Positions 1 through 5,903 of a stretch of 7,702 nt of DNA are shown here, in pieces (position 1 is the stretch's first letter; every line of letters begins with the position of its first letter). The notes beneath the pieces were generated by a model. The model had not been told where the DNA came from. It was given only the letters and a program-made list of their open reading frames with translations, and did no database searches. This DNA is from Anaerolineae bacterium (lineage in GTDB: Bacteria; Chloroflexota; Anaerolineae; 4572-78): assembly GCA_027022125.1 (NCBI GenBank), contig JALVZI010000440.1:1-7702 (forward strand), in the 5' to 3' direction. The position numbers and the translations under genes are program-made.

Positions 1-6
1 CTTTAA

Positions 7-106
7 ATGTCATTCCGGAATTTCCCGCAGGGAAATATCCGGAATCCACAGCAAAAAACAGTGGATTCCCGCTTTCGCACCCGCAGGGCACAGGCGGGAA
101 TGACAT
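7..106. repeat. Palindromic extragenic repeat element, two inverted arms
   Basis: Two copies of one element face each other. The outer ends ATGTCATTCC (7-16) and GGAATGACAT (97-106) are perfect reverse complements, as are the inner ends GGAATCCAC (41-49) and GTGGATTCC (61-69). An 11-base A-rich spacer (50-60) separates the arms. Each arm is also palindromic: arm 1 contains TTTCCC-GCA-GGGAAA inside TTCCGGA/TCCGGAA, and arm 2 contains TTCCCGC...GCGGGAA. The same tip, CCCGCAGGG, reads on the + strand in both arms. The GGATTCCCGC...GCGGGAATGACA type is a widespread extragenic palindrome in bacteria (from memory). A T-run (115-120) follows, so the arms might also end transcription entering from the left, but that is speculative. 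Confidence 0.8.
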
Positions 107-176
107 GTGTTTCCTTTTTTCGACCATACACCACAGGATAACACGGTTTTCGAGTTTTGTCAGTCAATCAGCAGTT

Positions 177-302
177 TCAAGTTCCAAATTGCAAAGTTGC
201 AGGGTGACAATCAGCCATCAGCGGTCAGTAAATGACAAATGACCAGTGACAAAGAACAAATGACAAACCCTCAAAAACACGCTTGCTATTCGTAATGACA
301 AA
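177..302 (+). repeat. Degenerate 7-bp tandem repeat array A
   Basis: From 205 to 267 nine consecutive 7-base units stay in register. The clearest are TGACAAA (233-239), TGACCAG (240-246), TGACAAA (247-253), GAACAAA (254-260) and TGACAAA (261-267). Before them (177-204) lie units of the type TCAAGTT, CCAAATT, GCAAAGT and TGCAGGG. A further perfect TGACAAA at 296-302 is exactly 13 periods from 205, so it keeps the register across four diverged units. No open reading frame here looks genuine. The array resembles in style the heptanucleotide STRR repeats known from filamentous cyanobacteria; shared origin is not implied. Confidence 0.75.
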
Positions 303-323
303 CGGCGGCAAATGCGCTATAAT
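295..323 (+). promoter_or_regulatory. Sigma-70/SigA-type promoter of the sixA operon
   Basis: ATGACA (295-300, 5/6 of the -35 consensus) and a perfect TATAAT (318-323) are separated by exactly 17 bp. The expected transcription start is 330-331, which coincides with the ATG of the sixA-like gene at 331. The -35 box overlaps a TGACAAA heptad of array A. Confidence 0.8.
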
Positions 324-330
324 AAGGCAT

Positions 331-843
331 ATGAAAACCATTTTTCTATTGCGGCACGCGAAATCGGCGTGGGATAACCCGTTGCTGGCGGATGTTGACC
401 GTCCGCTGGCGGAACGCGGGCAGCGCGATGCGCCCCGTGTGGCGCGGGCGCTATCGGCAGCCAAATGGATGCCCGATGCCATTATCGCCTCTCCGGCGCT
501 GCGAGCGCAGCAAACGGCGCTGTTGGTCGCCGATGCCATCGGGTTCGATGCGCCGGTGCAGTTGGATGACCGTCTGTACCCCGGCGACGCGCCCGCATTT
601 TTCGCCGTGCTGCGCGGCTTGCCGCCCACCATCACCCGCCCGCTGCTGGTGGGACACAATCCGGCAATGGAAGCCATCGCCGCCGCACTCGGACAATCGG
701 CTGCCGCTAATTTTAAAATCCCCACCGCCGGACTGCTCCGTTTTGATGTGCATCGCTCTGATTGGGGGCGGCTGGTTCCGGGCGATGGCACGCTGCGCTG
801 GTTTCTCATCCCCAAAATGATAAAATTGCTGGGTAAATTATAA
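331..843 (+). CDS. sixA: SixA-type phosphohistidine phosphatase
   Basis: This 170-residue protein belongs to the histidine phosphatase (phosphoglycerate mutase-like) superfamily, SixA subgroup, and is close to the usual length of that group. The catalytic motif LLRHAKSAW places Arg8 and the phospho-accepting His9. DVDRPLAERG (21-30) and SPALRAQQTA (54-63) match the SixA phosphate-pocket motifs. VGHNP supplies the second active-site His109. The known family role is removal of phosphate from histidine in phosphorelay or phosphotransferase proteins in the cytoplasm; the substrate here is unknown. The start at 331 is preferred over an in-frame TTG at 283 because the family motif begins right after it and the TTG precedes the -10 box. 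No Shine-Dalgarno is present, and the promoter position implies a leaderless mRNA. The acyltransferase gene starts 33 bases downstream, so the two are probably co-transcribed. Confidence 0.88.
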   Translation: MKTIFLLRHAKSAWDNPLLADVDRPLAERGQRDAPRVARALSAAKWMPDAIIASPALRAQQTALLVADAIGFDAPVQLDDRLYPGDAPAFFAVLRGLPPTITRPLLVGHNPAMEAIAAALGQSAAANFKIPTAGLLRFDVHRSDWGRLVPGDGTLRWFLIPKMIKLLGKL

Positions 844-876
844 CCCTTCAATTCACAGACGCAAGAGGAACAATCA

Positions 877-2403
877 ATGGCGATACTTTCGGGAAAAAAT
901 CATCTCTCAAATGTTGATGCGGCTTGGCTCAGCATGGAAGACCCCACCAATTTGATGATGGTCACGGGGGTGATGATGTTCGACCAGCCGATTGAGTTTG
1001 AGCGACTGAAAGAGACCATCAGACACCGGTTGCTGCGGTTTGACCGTTTTTCGATGCGGGTTGTGCAACCGAAAAGCCGGTTCGGCAAGCCGTATTGGGA
1101 AAAAGACCCCACCTTCAATTTGGACGCACATCTGCACCGCATCGCGCTGCCGGCGCCGCAAAACCAAACGGCTCTGCAAGATTTGGTGAGCGACTTGATG
1201 AGCACGCCGGTGGATTACAACCGCCCGCTGTGGCATATGTATCTCATCGAAAATTATGGCGACGGATGTGTGGTGCTGGCAAAACTGCATCACGCCATTG
1301 CCGACGGGATTGCGCTGGCGTACATTTTGCTGTCGCTGACGGACGATTCGCCGGATGCGCCCGAACCCCCACCCCCCGATGAAACCCGACGGCGGCGCGG
1401 GCGATTGGCATCGCTGGTGAACACCGCATTTTCGCTGGCAAAAACATCCACCAAATTGACGGGCAAACTGGTCAGCGAAGGGCTGGATGTGCTGGCTGAC
1501 CGCTCGAAATTGACGGATTTGGCGCAACTCGGTGCAGACAGCGCCGCCAGCGCCGGGCGACTGTTCCTGCGACTGCCCGACCCGCCGACCATTTTTAAAG
1601 GAAAACTGGGCGTCGCCAAACGGGCGGCATGGTCAAAACCGGTGCCGCTGGCAAACGTGAAAGCCATCGGCAAAGTGACGGGCGGCACGGTGAACGATGT
1701 GCTGCTGACAGCGATGACCGGCGCGCTGCGGCGGTATATGGCAGAACGCGGCGAAGAAACGGGCGGTGTGAATTTCCGCGCGGTTATCCCCGTAAACCTG
1801 CGCCCGCTGGAAGATGAGCCGGAATTGGGCAATCATTTCGGGCTGGTGTTTCTGTCGCTGCCGGTGGGTATTGCCGACCCGATTGACCGGCTGTATGAAC
1901 TGAAAAAACGAATGGATGCGCTGAAAGGGAGCACAGAAGCGGTGATTGCTTTCGGTATTTTGGGGGCAATCGGGCTGTCTCCCGCAGAAATCCGCAAAAT
2001 TGTGATTGATATGCTGCAAGCAAAAGCCACCGCAGTGATGACCAACGTGCCCGGTCCGCGCGAACAGCGTTATCTGGCGGGTGTGCCGATGCGCAGCGTG
2101 ATGTTCTGGGTTCCGCAAGCGGGGCGGCTGGGATTGGGCATCAGCATTCTCAGTTACGCCGGAGAGGTGCGGCTCGGCGTGGCAACCGATGCGGCACTGG
2201 TTCCCGACCCGGAACGGATTACCGATTTCTTCCACGATGAATTTTCGGATTTGATGAAACTGGTGGAAACCGCCCGCACCGGCGAAAGCAGTCGCAGCCC
2301 CGCAGCGGATGACGGGCGCTGTCAGGCTATCACCAAAGCCGGACATCGCTGCAAAAACAAGGCGCTGCCCGGTTCGCCATACTGCCACATCCACCGGCAG
2401 TAA
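877..2403 (+). CDS. WS/DGAT-family O-acyltransferase with C-terminal Cys/His tail
   Basis: This 508-residue protein resembles bacterial wax ester synthase/diacylglycerol acyltransferases, which esterify fatty alcohols or diacylglycerol with acyl-CoA to make storage lipid. The catalytic motif HHAIADG is at residues 138-144, His139 and Asp143 being the key residues. Other family marks are the N-terminal LSNVDAAWLSME, PLWHMYL, NDVLLTAMTGALRRYM, ELGNHFG and TNVPGP in the C-terminal half. No signal peptide or clear membrane helix is seen. Residues 482-506 add a motif Cys-X9-Cys-X10-Cys-X2-His (Cys482, Cys492, Cys503, His506), which looks like a small metal-binding module and is not part of a standard WS/DGAT. 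The last ~30 residues follow a Ser/Ala/Asp linker. The start is fixed by AGAGGA (864-869), seven bases before ATG. The gene lies 33 bases after sixA and has no visible terminator. Substrate choice cannot be told from sequence. Confidence 0.9.
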   Translation: MAILSGKNHLSNVDAAWLSMEDPTNLMMVTGVMMFDQPIEFERLKETIRHRLLRFDRFSMRVVQPKSRFGKPYWEKDPTFNLDAHLHRIALPAPQNQTALQDLVSDLMSTPVDYNRPLWHMYLIENYGDGCVVLAKLHHAIADGIALAYILLSLTDDSPDAPEPPPPDETRRRRGRLASLVNTAFSLAKTSTKLTGKLVSEGLDVLADRSKLTDLAQLGADSAASAGRLFLRLPDPPTIFKGKLGVAKRAAWSKPVPLANVKAIGKVTGGTVNDVLLTAMTGALRRYMAERGEETGGVNFRAVIPVNLRPLEDEPELGNHFGLVFLSLPVGIADPIDRLYELKKRMDALKGSTEAVIAFGILGAIGLSPAEIRKIVIDMLQAKATAVMTNVPGPREQRYLAGVPMRSVMFWVPQAGRLGLGISILSYAGEVRLGVATDAALVPDPERITDFFHDEFSDLMKLVETARTGESSRSPAADDGRCQAITKAGHRCKNKALPGSPYCHIHRQ

Positions 2404-2430
2404 ATCATTATGTAAACACACTCGCGCAAG

Positions 2431-2459
2431 TTGACGAGCTGCTGTTTTTATCGTACAAT
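2431..2459 (+). promoter_or_regulatory. Sigma-70/SigA-type promoter of the surface-protein operon
   Basis: TTGACG (2431-2436) and TACAAT (2454-2459) each match consensus at 5/6 positions and are separated by exactly 17 bp. The expected start is near 2465-2467, leaving about 36 bases of leader with a strong ribosome binding site (AAGGGGGA, 2490-2497) before the ATG at 2502. Confidence 0.78.
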
Positions 2460-2501
2460 AAAAAGTGACATAACGTTTTCAGAGCCACGAAGGGGGACAA
2501 A

Positions 2502-3296
2502 ATGAAAAAGACGTTACTCGGCACAATTATTCTGGTTGCACTGGTTTTGGCAGTGCTGGCGCTGCCCGCGCTGGCGCAGGGACCCGCAAATCTGGTTCAA
2601 AACGGCAGTTTTGAAGATGGCTTTGTCGAAGGGCTGGGTGTTGCCAACAACTGGGAACACTTTGCCAGCGGCAATGTTGACCCCGGTTTTTACGATGACA
2701 CATGGTCGCTGGTTGTCGCCGACGGCGAACACGCCCAACTCATCGAGTTGATTGATTCTACTGCCACCGATACCTATGCCGGCATTTATCAGACCGTCGG
2801 CGTGACACAGGGACAGGCATACCGGCTTACCTTCAAAGGGCTGGTGCGTTCCACCGAAGGGAACGTGAACGACTCCGGCTGGGGCTACCGTATGCAGTAT
2901 GCCATCGACCAAACGGGCAACACCGATTGGCAAGCCGTTTCCAACTGGGTGGAACTGCCGTGGGATGAAGAACCGCGCACCGCTCCCGCCAATGGCACGG
3001 CTTATGTTATGCACACCGAAGTAACTACCTTCACCGCTACCAGCGACAGCGTAACCCTGTTCTTCCGCGCGTGGAAAAAATGGGCAAGCGCCGGTGAAGG
3101 CAATTACGACCTCGATGCAGTGGAACTGATTCCGGTGGATGCCACCGTCACCAACACCGCCCTGCCGGAAACCGGCGGCACGCAAGCCCAAAAATCGAAC
3201 TGGGGCGCGATTGCCGGTGGCGCAAGCGCCGGAATTCTGGTTTTGCTGCTCGCCGGAGCGTTTATCAACCAAAAACGCCGCCGGGAAGAAAGTTAG
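2502..3296 (+). CDS. LPETG cell-wall-anchored surface protein with CBM-like domain
   Basis: This is a 264-residue exported protein. Residues 1-25 form a signal peptide (KK, long hydrophobic stretch, LPALA, likely cleavage before Gln26). Residues about 29-212 open with NLVQNGSFEDGF and end with a beta-rich stretch (YDLDAVELIPV), the pattern of carbohydrate-binding jelly-roll domains of the CBM4/9 or DUF642 type; the exact family is uncertain and no ligand can be named. The C-terminus is a textbook sortase signal: LPETG (221-225), a hydrophobic helix (about 234-255) and a basic tail NQKRRREES. A sortase would cleave between Thr224 and Gly225 and attach the protein to the envelope; no sortase gene is in view. 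AAGGGGGA (2490-2497) sets the start. The stop is 18 bases before the next ATG, whose ribosome binding site is nearly the same, so the two genes form an operon. Confidence 0.85.
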   Translation: MKKTLLGTIILVALVLAVLALPALAQGPANLVQNGSFEDGFVEGLGVANNWEHFASGNVDPGFYDDTWSLVVADGEHAQLIELIDSTATDTYAGIYQTVGVTQGQAYRLTFKGLVRSTEGNVNDSGWGYRMQYAIDQTGNTDWQAVSNWVELPWDEEPRTAPANGTAYVMHTEVTTFTATSDSVTLFFRAWKKWASAGEGNYDLDAVELIPVDATVTNTALPETGGTQAQKSNWGAIAGGASAGILVLLLAGAFINQKRRREES

Positions 3297-3314
3297 CGCC
3301 CTCAGGGGGACATT

Positions 3315-4634
3315 ATGAAAACGCGAAGACTCGTTTTAATCGCCGGTATTGCCATTATGGCGATGCTGTTACTCGCCGCTATGGCTGGGGCAGATTCTCC
3401 GGCGAATATCAACTGGTATGTGCAATATTACGATAACCCATATCTGGAAGGCGTCCCCGCCACCACCGGTCACGAAGTGGGCATCAACCACGATTGGGGC
3501 ACGGGCGCACCGGCAACCGGCATCCCCGCCGACAATTTTTCGGCGCGATGGACAGGCAGTCGCACCTTTGATGCGGGCATTTACGAAATTTCCATCACCA
3601 GCGATGACGGTGTGCGGGTGTGGGTTGATGGCGCGCTGGTCATTGACGAATGGCGCGAGCAAGCAGCAACCACTTTCAAAAAACAGATACATCTGTCGGG
3701 CGGCGTTCACCATCTGCAAGTGGCATATTTCGAAGCGCAGGGCGTGGCATCCGTCACACTCGACATCCAACTGGTGACACCCGACACCACCCCCGCCGCC
3801 ACATGGACAGCCGAATACTTCGACAATCCGAACCTCAGCGGGTCGCCCGCCAAAACCCAATCGGAAACCGCCATTGATTACGATTGGGGTGCCGGCGCTC
3901 CCACCGGCGGCATCCCCGCCGACTATTTTTCGGTGCGGTGGACGACCAACGCCCAATTTTTGGCGGGCACGTATGATTTCAGTGCCACGGTGGATGACGG
4001 TGTGCGGGTGTGGATTGACGGCGAGTTGCTGATTGACGAATGGCAGCCGCAATCCGCCACCACTTTCACCGCGCAGAAAACGCTCACCGCCGGAACACAT
4101 CGCGTGCAGATGGCATATTTTGAAGCCGCCGGTGATGCAGTCGCCAAACTGAAATGGAATCTCGCCGCACCCGACGGCGGCACGCCTCCGACCCCCACCC
4201 CGTCCGGTGATGAAATTATGGTGGACAATCTAGACAGCGGTTTTCTGTGGGGCGGCGTGTGGCGATACCGTCACACGGCATATGGCGGACAAAAACACAG
4301 TTACTTCTGGACGCAAAACGCCACCTTCTACCCCGAAAATTACGGTAAATGGACACCAACCTTCGCTCACGGCGGTGATTATCAGGTTTGGGTGTACATT
4401 CCCGCCATGCCGAATGCCACCCGCAATTTGCGCTATCGCATTCTGCACAACGGCGAACGCCATGACGTCATCATCAACCAGTGGGCGACCGGTGGCAACT
4501 GGGTCAATTTGGGCACATACCATTTCAACGGCGATAATATCGGCAAAGAATTTGTGGTGGCTTATGACAACACCCGCGAAGTTTACGCCAGCCATACCAT
4601 CGCTTTTGACGCCGTGAAATTCGTGGCACAGTAA
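3315..4634 (+). CDS. Secreted protein with two PA14 domains and a golvesin-type C-terminal domain
   Basis: This 439-residue protein has a signal peptide (MKTRR, hydrophobic 6-24, probable cleavage after AMA or AGA near residue 26). Two gap-free tandem units follow, residues 34-163 and 164-293, each with the PA14 hallmarks: W..(Q/E)Y(Y/F)DNP.L, DWG.GAP..GIPAD.FS.RWT, DDGVRVW(V/I)DG and IDEW. PA14 folds usually bind carbohydrate or form surface contacts. A Thr/Pro linker (about 287-299) leads to residues 300-439 (IMVDNLDSGF, GDYQVWVYIP, NQW..GGNWVNLGTYHF, FDAVKFV). These match the golvesin/Xly carbohydrate-binding-like domain as I remember it. No catalytic domain or LPXTG anchor is present, so it may be freely secreted or bind glycans at the surface. 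AGGGGGA (3304-3310) precedes the ATG. It is second in the operon with the LPETG protein and is followed by a terminator. Confidence 0.88.
   Translation: MKTRRLVLIAGIAIMAMLLLAAMAGADSPANINWYVQYYDNPYLEGVPATTGHEVGINHDWGTGAPATGIPADNFSARWTGSRTFDAGIYEISITSDDGVRVWVDGALVIDEWREQAATTFKKQIHLSGGVHHLQVAYFEAQGVASVTLDIQLVTPDTTPAATWTAEYFDNPNLSGSPAKTQSETAIDYDWGAGAPTGGIPADYFSVRWTTNAQFLAGTYDFSATVDDGVRVWIDGELLIDEWQPQSATTFTAQKTLTAGTHRVQMAYFEAAGDAVAKLKWNLAAPDGGTPPTPTPSGDEIMVDNLDSGFLWGGVWRYRHTAYGGQKHSYFWTQNATFYPENYGKWTPTFAHGGDYQVWVYIPAMPNATRNLRYRILHNGERHDVIINQWATGGNWVNLGTYHFNGDNIGKEFVVAYDNTREVYASHTIAFDAVKFVAQ
3414..4193 (+). repeat. In-gene tandem duplication encoding the two PA14 domains
   Basis: Two 390-bp units (3414-3803 and 3804-4193) lie back to back with an exact 130-codon offset. 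By eye, 67 of the first 120 aligned residues are identical without any gap. At DNA level one 21-base stretch starting at 3603 and 3993 (encoding the DDGVRVW core) is identical, while other parts have drifted. This points to an old internal duplication under purifying selection rather than a recent one. Confidence 0.85.
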
Positions 4635-4660
4635 AAGCAGGGAGCAGGAAGAAAGAAGTA

Positions 4661-4690
4661 GGGGCAGCCATTGTAGCTGCCCTTTTTTAT
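4661..4690 (+). terminator. Rho-independent terminator of the surface-protein operon
   Basis: GGGCAGC (4662-4668) and GCTGCCC (4676-4682) form a perfect 7-bp stem with a 7-base loop (CATTGTA), followed at once by six T residues (4683-4688). It lies 27 bases after the stop codon at 4634. Confidence 0.92.
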
Positions 4691-4711
4691 TGGCACACAT
4701 TCACCCCCGCT

Positions 4712-4740
4712 TTGACGTTCCCCCCGCCCAAACGTATAAT
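4712..4740 (+). promoter_or_regulatory. Orphan sigma-70/SigA-type promoter
   Basis: TTGACG (4712-4717, 5/6) and a perfect TATAAT (4735-4740) are separated by exactly 17 bp, the best-scoring promoter in the window by eye. The expected start is near 4747. The next supportable gene begins at 5048, so the transcript would carry a leader of about 300 bases containing an inverted repeat, or would be a small RNA. Confidence 0.72.
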
Positions 4741-4765
4741 GTCGAAATTGAGCGTGGGTAACTAC

Positions 4766-4813
4766 CCAACCTGTCGTTGCGAGGCGCGCAGCGCTGAAAT
4801 AAGCTCCGGTTGG
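4766..4813 (+). other. Foldable degenerate extragenic repeat in the 4635-5047 gap
   Basis: CCAACC (4766-4771) can pair with GGTTGG (4808-4813). The enclosed segment holds a small hairpin, GGCGC-GCA-GCGCT, with one G-T pair. The sequence GTCGTTGCGAGGCGCGCAGC resembles a common bacterial intergenic repeat of the form CATTGCGAGG.GCG.AGCGCCGAAGCAATC, here degenerate. It would be the 5' end of any transcript from the promoter at 4712-4740. The identification as a repeat is from memory. Confidence 0.45.
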
Positions 4814-4822
4814 CAAACACGA

Positions 4823-4949
4823 AAATAGAACACAGATTGCATAGATTACACGGATTTTCACTGATTTTTTATTCCTGTCTGTAATTTTCCTGAAAAAACC
4901 AAAAGAATCTGTGCTCATCCGCATTATCTGCGCCATCTGCGTTCTATTT
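4823..4949. repeat. Long inverted repeat with 44-bp arms
   Basis: The left arm (4823-4866) begins AAATAGAACACAGATT, and the right arm (4906-4949) ends in its near complement, AATCTGTG at one end and GTTCTATTT at the other. With the right arm reverse-complemented, 33 of 44 positions agree without gaps, around a 39-base A/T-rich centre (4867-4905). Within the arms the units run at about 9 bp (forms of CACAGATTG, CATAGATTA, CACGGATTT). The 'ACACAGAT...CACGGATTT' type is known to recur between genes of many environmental bacteria (from memory). Transcribed, it could make a long imperfect hairpin. Confidence 0.75.
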
Positions 4950-4970
4950 AATCTATCTAGATCTATTGAC

Positions 4971-5005
4971 AAATCCATCACGTTTCACACTTCACGTTTC
5001 ACAAA
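4971..5005 (+). repeat. Short 7-bp tandem repeat array B
   Basis: Four units in strict register: TCACGTT (4978-4984), TCACACT (4985-4991), TCACGTT (4992-4998) and TCACAAA (4999-5005), with a diverged unit before them. Bases 5006-5047, up to the next start codon, show no further clear repeat or ribosome binding site. Confidence 0.7.
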
Positions 5006-5047
5006 AGTTGGTGGCAGTAACTGAAAATAACATCTGACAAACAACGT

Positions 5048-5725
5048 ATGACAGAAAAACGGACAGAAGAAAACTGGTACGCCGAACCTTTTGAAAAACA
5101 CGGCGGCTGCGGCGACGACGGCTGTGACGGCGGCGATTGCGATTGCACCCACGCCACCATGAGCCAGCCGGAACGCCTGCCGCTCATCGAAGAAATCGCC
5201 GGAATGTTTCCCAATGAATGGCTGGTGTTCATCGTGCCGCCCGCCGAAGATGACGACCCCGCGCCGACACACGGGCGGCTGGTGGCACACAGCCCCCACC
5301 CCGATGATGTGTTCGATGCGGCAAACGCCGTGCTGTGGAACCAGTGTGTGTACACCTTTTTCAACGGCGATTTCGCCGCGATGGAAGCCAGTTACGGCGA
5401 CACCCTGCACGCCGAGCCGCGCCCGGTGGAACAACCCAACCCGGCGGCAAACAGTCCGCTCGCCGGGGATGAACCCGTGCCCGCCGATTTGATTGACCTG
5501 ATTCACTCGGCGCTGGATAAACTGTACCAAAAACCGCCCAATCTGAACGAAGCCATCCGCCGCCTGCGGATTGCCAAAGTTCGCACCGCATTCAACCCCG
5601 AAAGCCCGTTGCACCCCATTTTGGATGCCGCGCTCGACGGGCTGGAAGTGGTCGAACCGAATATCGAATCCGTGATTCTCCGGCTGGAGGATGAACTTTC
5701 CGCGTTTAAAGTGGAAATTTGTTGA
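5048..5725 (+). CDS. Hypothetical acidic protein with Cys-rich N-terminus
   Basis: I do not recognise this 225-residue protein with certainty. It is acidic and has no signal peptide or membrane helix, so it is probably cytoplasmic. Residues 18-35 form a Gly/Asp/Cys cluster with Cys21, Cys26, Cys31 and Cys33 followed by His35, a possible metal site. Residues about 46-108 (LPLIEEIAGMFPNEWLVFI...GRLVAHSPHPDDVFDA) resemble small proteins, frequent in cyanobacteria, that read 'YPNEWVLI...G.V.AHS.D..EVY'; the match is from memory and weak. Residues 109-145 are Pro/Ala-rich, and 146-220 are predicted helical (ADLIDLIHSALDKLY, NLNEAIRRLRIAKV, ESVILRLEDELSAF). The gene stands alone between repeat arrays. 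ATG 5048 has no Shine-Dalgarno; the next in-frame ATG (5159) has none either and would lose the Cys cluster. The TGA stop overlaps the first unit of array C. Confidence 0.72.
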   Translation: MTEKRTEENWYAEPFEKHGGCGDDGCDGGDCDCTHATMSQPERLPLIEEIAGMFPNEWLVFIVPPAEDDDPAPTHGRLVAHSPHPDDVFDAANAVLWNQCVYTFFNGDFAAMEASYGDTLHAEPRPVEQPNPAANSPLAGDEPVPADLIDLIHSALDKLYQKPPNLNEAIRRLRIAKVRTAFNPESPLHPILDAALDGLEVVEPNIESVILRLEDELSAFKVEIC

Positions 5726-5873
5726 TTGGTCATTGGTCATTTGTCACTGGTTATTGGTTAATTGGAGATTGGTTATTAGAGATTGGAGATTCGTGATTTT
5801 GGATCTGAAACCTGAAACCTTGAACTTTGAACAACCTTGCCACCCTGCTACCCTGCAACTTTGAACTTGAAAC
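5725..5873 (-). repeat. Long degenerate 7-bp tandem repeat array C
   Basis: The array starts on the last base of the preceding stop codon: ATTGGTC (5725-5731), ATTGGTC (5732-5738), ATTTGTC (5739-5745), ACTGGTT (5746-5752), ATTGGTT (5753-5759). It continues in 7-base steps through GATTGGA (5781-5787), AACCTGA (5809-5815), AACCTTG (5816-5822) and AACTTTG (5823-5829). Near 5841-5856 two 8-base units (forms of CTACCCTG) interrupt. Read on the minus strand, the words come in the same order as in arrays A and D: TCAAG-type, GCAGGG-type, TCCAAAATC, then TGACCAA-type. It therefore belongs to the same family in inverted orientation. Confidence 0.78.
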
Positions 5874-5903
5874 CTAAAAAAACACCCACACAGAGAAACC
5901 ATT

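Noticed and set aside
283..330. N-terminal extension of sixA from a TTG at 283
   Set aside because: It would place the start upstream of a perfect -10 box, and the family motif begins directly after ATG 331.
225..851. 208-codon open frame on the minus strand
   Set aside because: It is antisense to sixA; Arg/Ser/Ala-rich composition with no domain signal is typical of a shadow in GC-rich coding DNA.
1633..2421. 262-codon open frame on the minus strand
   Set aside because: It lies opposite the acyltransferase gene and has His/Gln/Arg-rich shadow composition with no motif.
4583..4981. 132-codon minus-strand frame through the 4635-5047 gap
   Set aside because: It runs through the terminator and the inverted repeat, and lacks a ribosome binding site or recognisable protein features.
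4966..4994. Promoter using TTGACA at 4966-4971
   Set aside because: At 16-18 bp spacing no acceptable -10 box is present; the sequence there is heptad array B.
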